From assembly GCA_900767135.1 (NCBI GenBank), contig CAAFYU010000043.1:1-53341 (forward strand): a DNA stretch of 53,341 bases. The letters are read 5' to 3'. Below, one piece after another: positions 24,471-33,312 of this stretch. Below the pieces are notes generated by a model. It did not search any database. It was not told the origin of the DNA and saw only the letters and a program-made list of their open reading frames with translations. The position numbers and the translations under genes are program-made. The DNA is from Candidatus Gastranaerophilales bacterium. GTDB lineage: Bacteria; Cyanobacteriota; Vampirovibrionia; Gastranaerophilales; Gastranaerophilaceae. Position 1 is the stretch's first letter. Every line of letters begins with the position of its first letter.

Positions 24471-27422
24471 TTACTCAAATATTTTTAAATTATTTACGCA
24501 ACAGAAAGTGTATAAAGATTTCATAGATTTCGCAAGGTCAGAAAAAACATATTTATTTTCAGATTTGTCTACTATTTTTTTTGCTTTTTCGTACATTTTT
24601 TGTGCACCTTCTATGTATTCCATTTGCTCAGGAGATTTTACAAGCCCCAATTCTTGAAAATATTTTCCGTAAGAAATGTATAATCGACCCAACAAATCTT
24701 TCATATTAAATCTTTCTGCAAGTTCAATTGCACTTTCCAAATGAATTTTTGCAGTATCAAAATCCGACATTGTAATTGAACATTTTGCAATAACCATTTT
24801 AAATAAAATCATAAAGAAATAGTTATTAATCTTAGGATTTTGAGCAACTTCAAGGGCTTGTTCCGCTGTTTCCAACGCCTTTTGAGCACCTTCTGTAACC
24901 AATGTTGCATCAGCAATCAAAAACCAAGTTAAGAGTGCTCCGACAGCCATCTTTTCTTTTGCAAAATATGCAATCTGATCATTGTATATTTCAATCGCTT
25001 GTTTGGCGTTTTCATTATCCTTAAACACTTTACCCAACAAAGTTTTTAAAATATTTTTTGTAAAATTATCACCGTTGTTGTTTGCAAAAGTTACAACTTG
25101 GAACAAATCTTCTTGAATTCCGTCATAATTTTTTCTGAAAAAGTTATTTATAATATTAATAAAATTCCATCTTAAAATCGTTTCGTTATCCATAACGTTT
25201 TCACGATAAAGTTTCAAAACTTCTTCCAACATCTGCTCTGACGCTTTGAAATTTCCTTTCATCGTGTTTGCGAATGCCAATGTCAATTTACATTTGCAAA
25301 TAAACAAATTATCTTGAATATTGTTTCGTTCGATTATATCAAAAAGTATTGTCAAAATTTCAAACGAGCGGTCATTCCCTTGCATTACAAGAGCATTTGC
25401 AAGAACCAAGTATGTCTTTAACCAAACTTCATAAATAAATCCCAGCTCATAAGATTTTGTTACTGTTTTTTGGTTCAAAAACTTGTCCAACTCAGGCATA
25501 ATCTCGTTATCAATCATATTTATAATTTGTCCGCAATTGCCGATACTCAACAATGCATTCAATTTTGTCGTTTTCATAAGAGCAACTTCAAGTTTGTCGT
25601 CAACACCAATTTTTTTCAAAACAGTATCAACACATTCAACTTCTCCAAAATAGTTACCAGTATTGCGACAACAATTTGCTAAATATGCCAAAAGTTCAAT
25701 CTCACGAGGGCTGTCACCAACTGATTGTGCATTTGAAATCGCATCAGGCAAATATTCTATTGCTTCAAGAGGGTTTGAATTTGCAAGGAGCTTGCCCAGA
25801 CGCTCAGAAATATTATAGCGAATTTTCAAAGTTTGTGCTTCATCAAATTCGTTAATAAGTGCCAAAGATTGTTTTTGAGAAATTGCATAAAGGTTTAAAT
25901 CTCCAATATATGAAGCAAACCTTGTCGTTTTAGTCCAAATATCAAGTGCGAGTTCTGGTTGTTTCAGATTTTGTGCAATAACACCTAAAATAGCGTGTGA
26001 ATTAAGGTTTAGAGCAGATAAATGCTTGAATATTTTCTGATTAATTTCTCGATAATTTGGATCCCCTTTTGCGGTTTTTAGAATTGTTTCCCACAATAAA
26101 AGAGAGGTAAACTCGCAATACAAGTCATTTACAGGCGTAATATAGTCCATTTTTTTCAAATAAACCATTACATCAATAAATGTTTTGTCATCAACCTCAA
26201 AAATTTCTTTCAGAAGAGCCATGTTAATCTTGTCACCGATTATCGCCGCACCGAGCAAGATATTATAAGCGAGAGAGTTTATCTGCGACAAAAGATTTAA
26301 CCTAAATTCCAAAAGCCCGGCAAAATTTGTTGCAAGCTCAAAATCATGACTTGCTAACTGGCAATCAAAGCACAAATCCAGAGCGTGGTTAATGTACGAA
26401 GGATTTCCTTGACTAATATCAAAAATTTCTTGAAGTTCAAATTTATTAAGTTTTGGAAAACCTTCAATTTTCTTTTCTTTTTGAGAAAGAAGAATTCCAA
26501 CCTGGCCGAATTCCAGCGGTGCAATCCCAACATCTAGGTAAATATTGTCATTGATAGTTGGAAAATAAAAATATCCCTTTGCGGGTTTTGGTTCATTGTA
26601 CAAAATTAAAAATTTAAGATTTTCCCACACATCTTTTTTCTTAATATAGCGACTGATAAATTCATAAGAAAACCCGTCAATAAAGTCAAAATTATCAATA
26701 ACAAGAACGAATTTGCCAAATGCAGTGAACTTATTGAAAATCTTTTCCAATATTGCAAACATATAATTTTTTCGAGTAACAATCTCCTCAAAAGTTCCTT
26801 CTTTACTAGGATACAAGAAATTTATAATATCAAAAATTTCTTGATTTTTGAGTTCCGGAAATTCATTCTTAAAAAATTTCGCCGAATCTCTTTTGAATTG
26901 TGCATTATTCACGCAAAAATTCGGGAGATTAAATGCATTGAGCAGAATGTCTTGCACAACACCGCCAGATGTCAATTGCGTAATTGGTGTACATTTGCCG
27001 TAAAGCCAAGAATAAGCTTTTAACTCCTGCATTACAGCTTTCAAAACCAAACTTTTCCCGATACCTTTGTCGCCATTTAGTGAGAAAATTTTCTTTTTGG
27101 GGGAAAGAATTCCTTTGACTAAAATATTTTTTGCACTTTGTTGAGAAACAAGATTTGCCGGATATTCAAGATTAATTTCCTTTTCCGGTTCAATTTTTTT
27201 GAATGAATATCCGCATTTTCGACACTTGAAAGCGTTTGGGAAATTTACGCTTCCGCAATTAGGACAACGTTTTAAAATCTCCTTGCCACATTTTTTACAA
27301 GTAAAATCAAAGATAGAATTTACCGTATTACAATTTTTACACAGCAAACCGGTTCTAGCCTTACAATAAGGGCACTTCAAAGCATTGTCAGGAATTGTTT
27401 TTTTACATATCGGACATTTCAT
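24471..27422 (-). CDS. Zinc-ribbon STAND-type ATPase with TPR-like helical C-terminus
   Basis: A 983-aa regulator-like protein. Residues 1-75 contain six CxxC pairs, enough for three zinc ribbons. A P-loop GDKGIGKS lies at about 117-124 and a Walker B strand FVLVIDNFD near 238-245, followed by a winged-helix-like segment. Beyond residue about 450 the protein is all helical repeats with TPR-like periodicity. This is the layout of STAND signalling ATPases (MalT-, guanylate-cyclase-associated types), in which the helical repeats sense a ligand and the ATPase acts as a switch. No output DNA-binding or cyclase domain is visible; the zinc ribbons may serve for contacts. It begins 11 bp after the sigma-factor gene and is followed by tsaC. 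Confidence 0.8.
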   Translation of the reverse strand: MKCPICKKTIPDNALKCPYCKARTGLLCKNCNTVNSIFDFTCKKCGKEILKRCPNCGSVNFPNAFKCRKCGYSFKKIEPEKEINLEYPANLVSQQSAKNILVKGILSPKKKIFSLNGDKGIGKSLVLKAVMQELKAYSWLYGKCTPITQLTSGGVVQDILLNAFNLPNFCVNNAQFKRDSAKFFKNEFPELKNQEIFDIINFLYPSKEGTFEEIVTRKNYMFAILEKIFNKFTAFGKFVLVIDNFDFIDGFSYEFISRYIKKKDVWENLKFLILYNEPKPAKGYFYFPTINDNIYLDVGIAPLEFGQVGILLSQKEKKIEGFPKLNKFELQEIFDISQGNPSYINHALDLCFDCQLASHDFELATNFAGLLEFRLNLLSQINSLAYNILLGAAIIGDKINMALLKEIFEVDDKTFIDVMVYLKKMDYITPVNDLYCEFTSLLLWETILKTAKGDPNYREINQKIFKHLSALNLNSHAILGVIAQNLKQPELALDIWTKTTRFASYIGDLNLYAISQKQSLALINEFDEAQTLKIRYNISERLGKLLANSNPLEAIEYLPDAISNAQSVGDSPREIELLAYLANCCRNTGNYFGEVECVDTVLKKIGVDDKLEVALMKTTKLNALLSIGNCGQIINMIDNEIMPELDKFLNQKTVTKSYELGFIYEVWLKTYLVLANALVMQGNDRSFEILTILFDIIERNNIQDNLFICKCKLTLAFANTMKGNFKASEQMLEEVLKLYRENVMDNETILRWNFINIINNFFRKNYDGIQEDLFQVVTFANNNGDNFTKNILKTLLGKVFKDNENAKQAIEIYNDQIAYFAKEKMAVGALLTWFLIADATLVTEGAQKALETAEQALEVAQNPKINNYFFMILFKMVIAKCSITMSDFDTAKIHLESAIELAERFNMKDLLGRLYISYGKYFQELGLVKSPEQMEYIEGAQKMYEKAKKIVDKSENKYVFSDLAKSMKSLYTFCCVNNLKIFE

Positions 27423-27433
27423 TGCTCAAAACC

Positions 27434-28003
27434 TTAATTAAATGCTTGTTTAACTTTTTCCATTAAGCGGAATAATCTCTTAGAAACCTCTGATTGAGAA
27501 ATTGAAAGCTCTTCTGCTATTTCTTTTTGCGTCATACCTTTCTCATAACGTAGGTAGTACAATTTTAAGTAATTTTTTTCAGGTTCGGTGCTGTCAACCT
27601 CTGCAACTGTATCAACAATAATTTGCAAAATTTCTTTTTTAGCAACAACATCTTCCGGAGTATCTTGAATATCTACCGGTTCATATTGAATTTGAATATT
27701 TGAATAATCCGGAACACTTGAAGGAGTTGTTGTTTCCAAAGGAACACTTTTAACAGGTGTAAAACCTTCTCTCGTACGTCTTAAACGACCTTCGGATTTA
27801 AGTACGTTCAAAATAGACGTCGTCGCAATTCGCTTCAAATAAGCTTCCAACGTACTATCTGAGGTAACAGTTTTCACAATCAATAATGATCTTTTGCATG
27901 TTTCGTTTAGGAAATCATCATATAAATCTTCATTATTTGCAAACTTTCTGTCATTTTTAATTATTTTGGATATTAAATCTATTTTATCTTGTGCCAGTTC
28001 CAC
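27434..28003 (-). CDS. Sigma-70 family RNA polymerase sigma factor
   Basis: A 189-aa group 3/ECF-like sigma factor. Region 2 is represented by LYDDFLNETCKRS...LEAYLKRIATTSILNVLKSEGRLRR (about 27-78). A Pro/Thr-rich linker follows, then region 4 with helix-turn-helix GMTQKEIAEELSISQSEVSKRL (about 155-178). It should direct RNA polymerase to a special promoter set. There is no adjacent classical anti-sigma gene. The upstream 1041-aa membrane protein and the downstream ATPase, spaced 34 and 11 bp away, are the obvious candidates to control it. Cyanobacterial DUF1822 genes near sigma genes are a parallel from memory. Confidence 0.85.
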   Translation of the reverse strand: MELAQDKIDLISKIIKNDRKFANNEDLYDDFLNETCKRSLLIVKTVTSDSTLEAYLKRIATTSILNVLKSEGRLRRTREGFTPVKSVPLETTTPSSVPDYSNIQIQYEPVDIQDTPEDVVAKKEILQIIVDTVAEVDSTEPEKNYLKLYYLRYEKGMTQKEIAEELSISQSEVSKRLFRLMEKVKQAFN

Positions 28004-28037
28004 TTCTCAAAATTTCCTTACCGACATTATAGCATAA

Positions 28038-31000
28038 TTAAAAGTATATGATAAGAGCTAAAATGAAATTTTGTCCTTTTATCTCGTCTACCGGCGGTTT
28101 GACGGCATTCATTGTGTCCTTAACAGATTGTAACACAATGTTATCAATTTGAGTTGAACCACTGCTTGAACCTATTACAGCTTGTTGAATTTCGCCATTG
28201 CTACCTATTTTCAAATTTACTTTCATTTGATTTGTATAAGCATATTCATTTGCTAACAACAAATCCGCAGAAAGAGCAAGTTTTAAACTCTTACCTGTTG
28301 TACGCAAGTAGTTTTGCATTTTAGCACTATTTGACAAGTTACTAGGAACATTCCAAACAAGTTTATTTACTTGCAAATAAGAGCCTGATGCAACTGGTTT
28401 TTTATTCATAGCAGTATTTTTCAATTCTTTTACTTGCTGTTTTGTTTGCGTAACTTGTGCTGTATTTTGGTTAATATTTGGAGTATTTGTAGCAAGCATA
28501 TCCTCAGATGAGCCATTTGCAGAGCTATCCTGAGGCACTGCCGGAGTCTGATTGCCCACAATTTCGTTTTGATTAGAATTAATCGGCTCTACATCAGATG
28601 CTGAATTATCTTTTGACTTTAAGAACATAACTGTTGACGCTGCTGCAAAAACTGCAACAAGAGCTGCTGCAACAATTAATGTTTTCTGATTTGACTGTTT
28701 TTTCTGATTTGGGAATAAAGCCTGCCCCGGAACTGCTTGACTCGTTTCAGGCGTAATATCGTCTAAATCCATGTCTGATTCAGTATCAGTGTCATTAAAT
28801 AGCATTGCCAAATTCCCATTTTCAGCACCATCATTTTGCTCTTCTTCATCAGAATTTTCAGAATTTATAATTTCCTCGTTTTTGTTATTAACTTCTTCTT
28901 CAAAATTTGAAGTTTCTTGAACTTCACTTATAGGTTCTTCAACCGAAACACTTTCTTCATTATTTTCAACAGGTTGCTCTTCTTCATCTAGTAATTTTTC
29001 AAACTCTTCAATGCTTTCAATATCACCAATATCTTCGGTATTTACAGCATCTTCATGATTTTCATTTGAACCATTAACACCTGCCTGACTCGTTTCATCA
29101 TCACCAAATTCGTTCAACAAATCATCGATAGACATCGCATCAACTTCTTGTGAACCTGCTTGGCTGTCAAATTTGGTAAAATTATCCACTGAAACATTAT
29201 CGATAGTTTCAGCAGGAGCGGAGTCTTCAACAGGCTTGTCAGCAGTTGCAGAAGAATTCAAAACTTCATCAATCTGCGATAACAAATCACTTGATGAAAT
29301 ATCCTCAACATTTGTCATTTCTTCTGATTCATTTATACCTAAATCATCAATTGTGATATTTTCTAATTCTTCATTTGTCAAATTTTCAATTAATGCATCG
29401 CCAAAACCTTCTTGTTTCGTTTCTTCTTCATTTTCTTCAACACTAAGTGGTTCTACATGATTTTCAGAAACTTCCGGCAAGTCACTCTCTGCTTCAATAT
29501 CATTAAGATTTTCAACATTCTCAGGCGTATTTTCTGAAATATCTTCCGGTGCATCTTCCGAAATATCTTCCAAATCCCCTTCTGGCATTTTTTCTGATTC
29601 ATTTTCGACATCATCACCCAAAGAAAGTAATGGTTCTTCATTTTCTTCCGGAATAGCATTTTCTAACGGCGGAATATCAACATCATCAAAAGAAATTGTC
29701 GGAATATCAGAAGACAAATCTTGCGTATCAATATCCTCAGTTGGCAATTCAACATCATCAAAAGAAATTTTATTATCTATCGTATCAATAAAATCAGTAT
29801 TAACTTCATCAGAAATTTCAACATTATCTAATGAAATAGTTTCATTTTCAATATTTTCTTCCGGAAGCTCTAAGTTTTCAAGATTTGAAACATCTATATC
29901 TTCCAACGAAATCGAATCCATTTGAACATTTTCCGCTGTTGCATTGTTATCGTTTACAACTTCTTCAACTTTATCAGCTCCCGATTTTACAGCATCAATT
30001 CCATCTGAAACAACATCGTTAACACTTTCAACAGCATTTGCAATATCACCCACAGTATCAATAGCACTTTCGACTGTATTCATCGTATTCAAAATTTCTC
30101 CGGCAGTTGCAGAAATTGCTCCACCAATCGTAGCTCCTGCAACAGCTCCCGCTGTGGCACCTGCAATAGTTCCTGCAATATTGCCCGAAATATTTTCAGA
30201 TGGCTGTGTTGTATTTTCAGCTTCAAAAGGCGTTTCAGATACTGTTTTGTCCTCAACTTCTCCGACTTTATCAACTTCTTCAACACTACCTTCAACAAGC
30301 CCTTCATCAAAAATATCGTCCAACGCAATATCTTCAAGTCCGTCAATAGGTAGTAACTCATCATTAGTATTAGTTTCTTCAACTTTTTGAATATTATCAA
30401 ATTCAACAAGATCATCTAATGCAGACAAATTAACAATATTATCTTCCGAAATCGCTTTCTTATTAATTGAAGCATCTGTCATCGCTTTGTAAGAAAGAGT
30501 TTCAAAGTTTTCATACTCAATGAATTTATCTCTCAACTCTGCACTTTTTGTTAATTGTTTAATCAAATATTTTCTATCTTCATCAGAAACATCGTTGTCA
30601 GCCATTGCCATAATTATGCGTTCTGAATTTTCAATTTCTTCTCTCGGAACAGAACTATTTGTGCTTCCTTTATAATCTGAAATAAATTTTTTCAAAGACA
30701 CAGCCGGACTTAATTTTTCTTTTTCAATAAAATAAAAATCTGAATTTGCATTATTTTTATTAATCAAAGAAGGTTCAAAATAACCAAGGAATGTTACACA
30801 AGAAAAATCTTTTGCAAGTTTCAAGACCAAATAAATATCAGGAGTTAAGCCATATTCAAAATGCGATTTTGGTATAAAAATTGCATTTTCATCATACACA
30901 ACTCTCACGTCAATATGAATATTTGAAAGCATGATATCCGCAATATCAATTTCTTCCAAAATCTTTTTTATCGAATGCATATTATGTACATTAGAAACAT

Positions 31001-31163
31001 CAATATCTTCTGATGCCAAAAATTTCATGCCAAGTTTTGCTCCGAGAGTATTTATATAAACTCGATTTTTAACCGCCGAATGAGCAAACGAATTTGCCGC
31101 AACACTTGCATCTAGCTTGTCTTTATCTTCAATATAAATTAATGTTTCTTGATTTGATCCCAT
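28038..31163 (-). CDS. Large acidic membrane protein: DUF1822-like N-terminus, TonB-like C-terminus
   Basis: A 1041-aa protein in four parts. Residues 1-165 (RVYINTLGAKLGMKFL ... VTFLGYF) recall cyanobacterial DUF1822. Residues about 200-820 are disordered and very Glu/Asp-rich, with a repeated IS(F/L)(D/E)(D/N)(V/I) motif and a Gly/Ala hydrophobic stretch near 330-355. A single transmembrane helix spans 828-848. A C-terminal periplasmic domain (about 930-1041) resembles the TonB C-terminal fold (MKVNLKIGSNGEIQQAVI ... LQSVKDTM). There is no signal peptide; the topology is N-in, C-out. AGAGGAG precedes the ATG. It is the first gene of the sigma/ATPase/tsaC operon, so it may link the envelope to the sigma factor. 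This is inference. Confidence 0.7.
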   Translation of the reverse strand: MGSNQETLIYIEDKDKLDASVAANSFAHSAVKNRVYINTLGAKLGMKFLASEDIDVSNVHNMHSIKKILEEIDIADIMLSNIHIDVRVVYDENAIFIPKSHFEYGLTPDIYLVLKLAKDFSCVTFLGYFEPSLINKNNANSDFYFIEKEKLSPAVSLKKFISDYKGSTNSSVPREEIENSERIIMAMADNDVSDEDRKYLIKQLTKSAELRDKFIEYENFETLSYKAMTDASINKKAISEDNIVNLSALDDLVEFDNIQKVEETNTNDELLPIDGLEDIALDDIFDEGLVEGSVEEVDKVGEVEDKTVSETPFEAENTTQPSENISGNIAGTIAGATAGAVAGATIGGAISATAGEILNTMNTVESAIDTVGDIANAVESVNDVVSDGIDAVKSGADKVEEVVNDNNATAENVQMDSISLEDIDVSNLENLELPEENIENETISLDNVEISDEVNTDFIDTIDNKISFDDVELPTEDIDTQDLSSDIPTISFDDVDIPPLENAIPEENEEPLLSLGDDVENESEKMPEGDLEDISEDAPEDISENTPENVENLNDIEAESDLPEVSENHVEPLSVEENEEETKQEGFGDALIENLTNEELENITIDDLGINESEEMTNVEDISSSDLLSQIDEVLNSSATADKPVEDSAPAETIDNVSVDNFTKFDSQAGSQEVDAMSIDDLLNEFGDDETSQAGVNGSNENHEDAVNTEDIGDIESIEEFEKLLDEEEQPVENNEESVSVEEPISEVQETSNFEEEVNNKNEEIINSENSDEEEQNDGAENGNLAMLFNDTDTESDMDLDDITPETSQAVPGQALFPNQKKQSNQKTLIVAAALVAVFAAASTVMFLKSKDNSASDVEPINSNQNEIVGNQTPAVPQDSSANGSSEDMLATNTPNINQNTAQVTQTKQQVKELKNTAMNKKPVASGSYLQVNKLVWNVPSNLSNSAKMQNYLRTTGKSLKLALSADLLLANEYAYTNQMKVNLKIGSNGEIQQAVIGSSSGSTQIDNIVLQSVKDTMNAVKPPVDEIKGQNFILALIIYF

Positions 31164-31330
31164 TATTTTTCTCCTCTTCTACCATATAAGATGACACTGA
31201 ATAAAAAAATATTCCAAATTTTATGTAAACTTTTGTAACAATTGTTGAAAAAATTTTGTTTTTAAGACAAAATTAACCAATCAGTCGTTTTATATAAATG
31301 TCAATGTAGTGTGTTACAAAGGAGGTTTCC

Positions 31331-31726
31331 ATGTCAATGATAAACTCGGTATCAGGCATTAGTTTTAGAGGCGAAACAGCACCGACGAATGATATTCTTA
31401 GTGCTCCAAGCAAATTTTCAGCCCCTGCTCCAAAAGCAGATGCTCCGGTAGATTCATTTGAAAAAGCAAGCAAGAAAAAAAGTAAAGCTCCTGCAATTAT
31501 CGGCGGTTTACTTGCAGCAGCAGCAGTTGCAGCGATTACCCTCGGATTTTTAACTGGTAGAGGTAAATTAACAAAAGTTGTTGCAGAAGAAGGTAAAAAC
31601 TTATCTTTCTTGAATAAAGCTCAAAACTTTATTTGCGATATGGGTGAGAAAGTTGCGAACCTATGGCCAAAAGTGTTTAAAGGAGCTGAAAAAGCCGCTG
31701 AAACAACTGAACATGTCGTAGCTTAA
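31331..31726 (+). CDS. Small membrane protein with FxG/DxFE motif
   Basis: A 131-aa protein. The N-terminus contains ISFRGE (10-15) and PVDSFEKASKKK (38-49), the shared FxG...DxFE pattern. One transmembrane helix (IIGGLLAAAAVAAITLGFL, about 55-73) follows, then an amphipathic C-terminal helix. A consensus ribosome site, AAAGGAGG, lies just upstream. It is divergent from the 1041-aa protein gene with a 167-bp region holding a TTGTAACAA palindrome, and it has its own terminator. Function unknown; its design suggests an inner-membrane anchor. Confidence 0.7.
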   Translation: MSMINSVSGISFRGETAPTNDILSAPSKFSAPAPKADAPVDSFEKASKKKSKAPAIIGGLLAAAAVAAITLGFLTGRGKLTKVVAEEGKNLSFLNKAQNFICDMGEKVANLWPKVFKGAEKAAETTEHVVA

Positions 31727-31743
31727 TTAGAATTAAACAGTTT

Positions 31744-31783
31744 TAAAAAAGTAGGGCAGTTCAAATGTTGCCCTACTTTTTTT
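31744..31783 (+). terminator. Rho-independent terminator
   Basis: AAAAGTAGGGCA and TGCCCTACTTTTTTT form a strong hairpin 17 bp beyond the stop codon of the FxG membrane protein. Confidence 0.9.
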
Positions 31784-31914
31784 GCTTTTTTCGCCCAAAG
31801 TAAAGTAGGACAGACACACTCCAAAAGCCTTGCTCCATCAGTTTTTAGTTGTTTAACTGTTTCTTGATACAGACTTTGCTATCCGCTCTATAATTTTTGT
31901 GATAAAATCAGATT

Positions 31915-32502
31915 ATGGCTACTAAATATATGCAAGCAAAATTTTTAATAAGTGCGGAAAAGTTATCCCAATGTCCTGATTACACATTGCCAGAATTTCC
32001 GCTTTTAGGGCGTTCGAATGTTGGGAAATCCTCATTCATAAACGGACTTGCAAACCATAGAAAACTTGCAAAAACTTCCAACACCCCAGGGAAAACAAGA
32101 TTAATCAACTTTTTCCAATTTTCTGACAAGTTTATGATTGCAGATTTGCCGGGGTATGGCTATGCAAAAGTTTCAAAAGAAGCTCAAAATAAGTGGCAAC
32201 GTTACTTAGAAGAATATTTACTTAAACGAGAACAAATTTGTTCACTCGTTCAACTTGTTGATGGCAGGCATGATATTCAAAAAAACGACTTTCAAATGCG
32301 TGAGTGGATTGAAGCTTACGATTTGCCAATTTTTACTATTATTACCAAAATGGATTACGTGCCAAAAAATAAAACGCTTAACGTGATTAAAAATGTCGAA
32401 AAAAACTTTGGCGGAGTTGTTTTACCGTTCAGTTCCGTTGACAGCAGGTACAATGAAAGGGTTTTTGAACACTTTTTAAATCTTTCTGCCGAGAACAAAT
32501 AA
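31915..32502 (+). CDS. engB: Ribosome biogenesis GTPase EngB/YsxC
   Basis: A 195-aa TrmE-Era-EngA-like GTPase. G1 is GRSNVGKSS (32-40), the G2 Thr is in NTPGKTR, G3 is DLPG (77-80) followed by YGYAK, and G4 is TKMD (144-147). The length and the YGYAKV signature are typical of EngB/YsxC/YihA, which helps assemble the 50S subunit. No ribosome site is clear before the ATG. It heads a same-strand run with the C_GCAxxG protein, crcB and a TIM-barrel gene. Confidence 0.93.
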   Translation: MATKYMQAKFLISAEKLSQCPDYTLPEFPLLGRSNVGKSSFINGLANHRKLAKTSNTPGKTRLINFFQFSDKFMIADLPGYGYAKVSKEAQNKWQRYLEEYLLKREQICSLVQLVDGRHDIQKNDFQMREWIEAYDLPIFTIITKMDYVPKNKTLNVIKNVEKNFGGVVLPFSSVDSRYNERVFEHFLNLSAENK

Positions 32503-32540
32503 ATTTTCGTGATATAATTTTCATAAAGGAGATATGTATT

Positions 32541-32945
32541 ATGGAAAATATGAAAGAGAAAGCGGTAGAATATTTTAAAAATGGTTTTTCTTGTTCTGAA
32601 AGCATTATTAAAGCTGCATCAGAAGCAGGTTTGTGCCCTATGGAATTATTGCCGATTGCAACAGCTTTTTCAGGCGGAATGTCCTCAGGCTGTCTTTGCG
32701 GAACTGTTGCAGCATCTCAATTAATTAACGGCTATCATTTCGGACGTGAAAACGCACAAGGGAACGAACTTTTAGCCCGCCAAAATGCAGCCAAAATTGT
32801 TGAAGAATTTAAAGCTCGTAACAAAGTTACATGTTGCAAAATTTTATCGGGCGGATTAGAAGGAATGGCGAAAAAAGAACGTTGTTCAAAATACGTTTCG
32901 GACGCTTGTGAGATTTTGGAAGGAATTTTAAAAATTCATGCTTAA
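32541..32945 (+). CDS. C_GCAxxG_C_C family redox-type protein
   Basis: A 134-aa protein with the family's spaced cysteines: FSCSE near residue 17, GCLCG near 52-56, VTCCK near 100 and C...DAC near the end. These are thought to carry a redox-active or metal-binding centre, but the family role is not established. AAAGGAG is placed 9 nt before the ATG. The 3' end overlaps crcB by 8 bp, indicating translational coupling. Confidence 0.85.
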   Translation: MENMKEKAVEYFKNGFSCSESIIKAASEAGLCPMELLPIATAFSGGMSSGCLCGTVAASQLINGYHFGRENAQGNELLARQNAAKIVEEFKARNKVTCCKILSGGLEGMAKKERCSKYVSDACEILEGILKIHA

Positions 32946-33312
32946 TCTTTTTGCAATATTTTTAGGCGGTGGAATTGGAGCTGTATCAAGATTTTTAATC
33001 AGTTTAAACATGGTAAAACTTTTTGAAACCAATCTTCCTGTTGCAACTTTTTTAGTAAACGCAATCGGAAGTTTTACAATCGGATTTCTGTACATTTTAT
33101 TTATGGAAAAAACAGATTTAACGCCAGCCCTAAAACTTGCATTAACCGTCGGATTTTGTGGTGGTTTGACAACATTCAGCACATTTTCACTTGAACTTTT
33201 CGAAATGATTTCACACCAACAATTTATTAACGCGGTAGCTTACGCAATGTTGAGCGTTTTAATTTGTCTTTTAATGACAGGAATAGGAGTATATTGTGCA
33301 AAAATTATCTAA
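32938..33312 (+). CDS. crcB: Fluoride exporter CrcB/Fluc
   Basis: A 124-aa protein with four membrane helices. GGGIGAVSRF lies at the N-terminus, LVNAIGSF in helix 2, and GFCGGLTTFSTFSLE in helix 3, which carries the Phe and Asn/Ser residues lining the fluoride path. Family members form antiparallel dimers in the inner membrane that let fluoride out. A single full-length copy is expected to homodimerise. It overlaps its neighbours on both sides (8 bp and 17 bp). No fluoride riboswitch was recognised upstream of the operon. Confidence 0.93.
   Translation: MLNLFAIFLGGGIGAVSRFLISLNMVKLFETNLPVATFLVNAIGSFTIGFLYILFMEKTDLTPALKLALTVGFCGGLTTFSTFSLELFEMISHQQFINAVAYAMLSVLICLLMTGIGVYCAKII

Noticed and set aside
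32500..32940. Fluoride riboswitch controlling crcB
   Set aside because: crcB overlaps the preceding gene, and no match to the fluoride aptamer consensus was seen upstream of engB or the C_GCAxxG gene.
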